Assembly (NCBI GenBank): GCA_005406025.1
Contig: BGZK01001579.1
Span: 62,001 to 126,000, forward strand
Reading direction: 5' to 3'
DNA: 64,000 nt
Source of the DNA: Eumeta japonica
Lineage: Eukaryota; Arthropoda; Insecta; Lepidoptera; Psychidae
The stretch's first letter is position 1. Each line of letters starts with the position of its first letter. The notes below the pieces were generated by a model. It was not told the DNA's origin and did not search any database. It was given only the letters and a program-made list of their open reading frames with translations. The position numbers and the translations under genes were made by a program. This document shows, piece after piece, positions 61,330-64,000 of this stretch.

Positions 61330-62000
61330 GAAAAACTAAAACAAAAAAAATCTGTAAAACGGTATTTCTCAAGGTGTTTTCAGCTCCTCTAGTTCAAAAG
61401 TATAGCCGTCTCAGATCTTCATGACATTTCCTCAAGATTTTTGAGCTCAAAATCTTCAAAAATATAACTAGGAATAAATAATTGAATTTGAACTCAAAAG
61501 ATCAATTTTAGTGTTTTTTCCAGCTTTCCAAGCTCAAAAGTATAATTTTAATACGTTTTCAGCTCTTTAAAATCAAGTGCACAAATAAATTTATATACAT
61601 ATATAAAATATAAATTTAAACTAAAATATCTGTCGATCACATCGTTCGATTTTGATCTGTTTTGTGGCATAAAACGCATATTTTATCAAAATCAGTTGAC
61701 CAATACCAAACATCAATCCACCAAGAATTCTAGAAATTATTTTGAAAATATTATTTTTTTGGGATTTTTCGTTAACGATATCTTTCAAACAATTGAACCG
61801 ATTTTGATGCATTTTGCAACAAAGAGAAAAGTTGCTTTCTAAGCAAAACATGCTAGTTCGATTCGAACCGAGTTCGGTTCGAAAATTATCGGAAAGATGA
61901 TTTTAAAAAATATTCTTCAAAAACACTTTTTGAATATTTTTGCAAGACACAAACACATTTGTGCACAAACACCCTCATACTAATCTGAAAAGGGTAGTTT
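61330..62000 (+). repeat. dispersed repeat 'delta', second locus
   Basis: 'ctgtaaaacggtatttctca' (61352), 'ttttgagctcaaaatc', 'tccagctttccaagctcaaa' and 'cagctctttaaaatcaag' repeat the delta words seen at 28.4-30.3 kb in the same order. A 10-base perfect inverted pair TTCGAACCGA/TCGGTTCGAA (61862-61883) lies near its end. No ORF of substance. Confidence 0.5.
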
Positions 62001-62107
62001 AAAAAACTCTTTTTGAAAAGTTCCTCTCTAATATTTCTTAAACATTAGTTAGAGACAAATTTAGACTTTTTTTGGCAATAAGTATATTTAAATTAGTAAT
62101 TTTGAAT

Positions 62108-62118
62108 AAAAAAAAAAA
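62108..62118 (-). terminator. RNA polymerase III T-run terminator of the tRNA-Ala gene
   Basis: Eleven consecutive T residues on the minus strand, starting 11 bases after the discriminator base of the tRNA. Four or more T residues suffice for pol III termination. Confidence 0.8.
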
Positions 62119-62128
62119 CACTACTTTG

Positions 62129-62200
62129 TGGAGGTGCTGGGATTTGAACCCAGGACTTTCAGCATGCGAAGCAGACACTCTACCACTGAGTTACACCCCC
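62129..62200 (-). tRNA. tRNA-Ala, anticodon CGC
   Basis: This 72-base cloverleaf decodes GCG alanine codons in cytosolic translation. Minus-strand parts: acceptor GGGGGTG/CACCTCC with the G3:U70 wobble pair, the alanine identity element, and discriminator A73. The D stem is ACTC/GAGT (4 pairs), with an A-U pair at 10-25 where G10 is usual. The anticodon stem is TCTGC/GCTGA with one U-U mismatch at 29-41, the loop TTCGCAT gives anticodon CGC, and the T stem CTGGG/CCCAG is perfect around TTCAAAT. The internal B box GGTTCAAATCC is perfect; the A box TAACTCAGTGG has one departure. No intron. A T11 terminator follows. The U-U mismatch and A10 leave open a slightly decayed copy, but overall it looks functional. 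Confidence 0.85.
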
Positions 62201-64000
62201 TCTTAAAATACGAACTGAAATTGTGTTACAAATATGTATTAGAATCTATTGATATAAGAATAATAATATGTATATTTTAATATTACTTTATAAATTCTGA
62301 TAAATACAGATAGCGGATTGTAAAACAAAGCACCTCTGTAATGAATTATTTCATTATAAGTTTCGGAATTTTATTTATTGTGTATAATGTGCAGTAACAG
62401 AAAAATAATTTCATATCTAATAGATATCTGCACAGACGAATGTTTTAGGCCGACAAAAATAAACAGCAAGAATACTCGATAATTGATTTTATGCAGTTTG
62501 CGGTAGTCTATGCATCTGGTTGGAGTAAAGATATTATTAGATTTAGATATCAATTGGAAAAGTAGACTAAAAGTTATTTCAAAATACACTTTTCTAAAAA
62601 CATTATTTTTGATATTTCTCAAAATGTACTGGGCGAAATTAGTTCCAAGTTTCATGAAGTCTAAGTTGAGGAACCCTTTGTATGTTGTACATTGCGTTTG
62701 GATTGGTTAATCCGTTCAAAACTTATGAGGCTTACACTCAAGCATGTGCACACGCAACATTCTCATACCATGCGTTCGCGCGTATATATATCGCTAGAAA
62801 ATGGTTGAATTAGATTTATAAGACCCTAAAACGTCAAAATCTGGTTATAATCATTAATTTTATGAAAGTTTTTAAATTTTCGTAGCCGGAAGTAAAAAAA
62901 TGATTTTTAAAAAGTGAGGCTACTGTTAACTAGATATTTTGTTTCTAATCTTCGACTTGGTTGAAAACAACATGATCTAACCATGTAATAAAACGGTGGA
63001 ATATGTTTGTTCATTAAAAGTTTGCATGAAAAAGGGAGATGAGACGAAAAGAGAAAGGCACTATAAGAGAAAACAATCATTTTTAAATCTTTTGTCTCTG
63101 TGTATGCCGTTCGCGCACATTTCTGAAATTTCAACCTAATTTTGATGCCATTTTCGCGGGTAGATAGGGCTTAACTTGAAACAGTATGTACATTTTATTT
63201 TATTTAAATAAAATGTTAAAAAAAAATTATCATCACTTAAAAATCTGGGCCTGAAAACCGACAAGGCAAATAATTGCGAGCGACAAAGGCCTGTAAACGT
63301 CACAACAAGAGGAGACAATGACGTTCAAAAGACAAATAAAAACCAAAATATACACTCGACCTTCTGCCACGACGCGCTCGACTTATTGAAAATACACAAG
63401 GTCAGGAAGAGTTTAGGAGAAGAAGTGGACCGGCGAATGAGTGAAGGGTAGAGTAGCAACGAAAATATTATTTGACAAACCGAATTCCATGCGGACGGCG
63501 TCGCGAACAGAAAGTTAATTGCTTAAATAATTAGCCTATGAATTTTTCGCTCCATGAAGCTCTTTATACGTACTTTATTAGATTACGCCATAAAATTATC
63601 TAAAAGTTGTTTGCCGTTTTAATTACAAATTTTTGAAGTTAACAAAATATGGGGAAATGGGCTGTTATTTTTTTTATTTACATGTAGTATTATTACTAAG
63701 CTTGTCTGATAAAAGCATTAAATAACTGTGCTTCAAACTTTTTATTATCATTTTTTCATAAGATATTCATAAACAAATTGAATAGATAATTATTAACATT
63801 TTTTTTAGTTGATTATCAAAAGAGTATGATATGAATGTAGAAATATATACAATATATATAGAAGAGTGTGTATATATATACATGACTAATATATTCTTGA
63901 AAAATATCGTCTGTAATAGTTTCTTTTTATATCTCCATTATTAAAAACATAAATTAACATTCTGTCTTTAAAATTCAATATTGGCAACGCCATGTAGGTT
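62201..64000. other. no gene recognised
   Basis: AT-rich sequence. The stretch 62500-62900 has LINE 3'-tail-like wording ('ttaatccgttcaaaacttat', then 'gaccctaaaacgtcaaaatc'), also echoed at about 29757-29780, but it was not assigned. Short (TA)n tracts lie at 63842-63882. Confidence 0.4.

Noticed and set aside
61621..61851. 76-codon minus-strand frame
   Set aside because: Lies in the delta repeat; no similarity to any protein I know.

Overview
This window looks like AT-rich nuclear DNA of a moth or butterfly. The evidence is the repeats: RTE-type and Jockey/CR1-type non-LTR retrotransposon remnants with lepidopteran-style sequence, two copies of one mariner family, a hAT element, Helitron helicase debris, and several short repeat families that I recognise from memory as common in Lepidoptera. 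Examples are repeats ending in 'AAGGGTTCCGT...GGAACCCTAAAAA', and MITEs beginning near 'ACGGGGCGTCC'. There are no bacterial operons, long intact ORFs, rRNA genes or CRISPR arrays. I found no host protein gene I would defend. The window reads as intergenic or deep intronic sequence that transposons have repeatedly invaded.

Layout. 0-8 kb: two copies of a ~1.3-1.4 kb composite repeat (here 'alpha'), in opposite orientation, a GC-rich island near 4 kb, a tRNA-derived SINE-like unit and an RTE tail. 9-15 kb: Helitron helicase fragment, a long-TIR MITE, a GC-rich candidate exon, and a decayed DDE transposase on the minus strand. 16.8-18.5 kb: an RTE reverse transcriptase remnant preceded by an inverted copy of its own 3' end. 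21.8-23.3 kb: a Jockey/CR1-like LINE on the minus strand (FP-like ORF1 plus RT). 28.4-30.7 kb: degenerate repeat array 'delta' followed by an alpha tail. 37.7-39.9 kb: a complete-length but coding-dead hAT element with matching TIRs and a near-matching 8-bp target duplication. 42-44.9 kb: a mariner split by a 1.65-kb repeat that itself contains a LINE endonuclease fragment and a 310-bp tandem repeat. 47.8-49.1 kb: the third alpha copy. 50.2 kb: a LINE 3' end. 51.9-53.1 kb: a second copy of the same mariner, on the other strand. 58.5-59.3 kb: another 'GGTTCCGT' repeat. 60.4 kb: a small hAT-like MITE. 61.3 kb: more delta. 62.1 kb: a tRNA-Ala(CGC) gene with G3:U70 and a pol III T-run.

The parts do not form a pathway. 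They record a layered insertion history. The only feature likely to be functional is the tRNA. The observations most worth following are the alpha family (copies share both ends but differ in number of internal ~93-125 bp units), the three-level nest at 42-44.9 kb, and three weak exon or promoter candidates (about 3.9, 11.1 and 54.4 kb). Family names for the dispersed repeats rest on pattern memory and within-window comparison, not on a database search.
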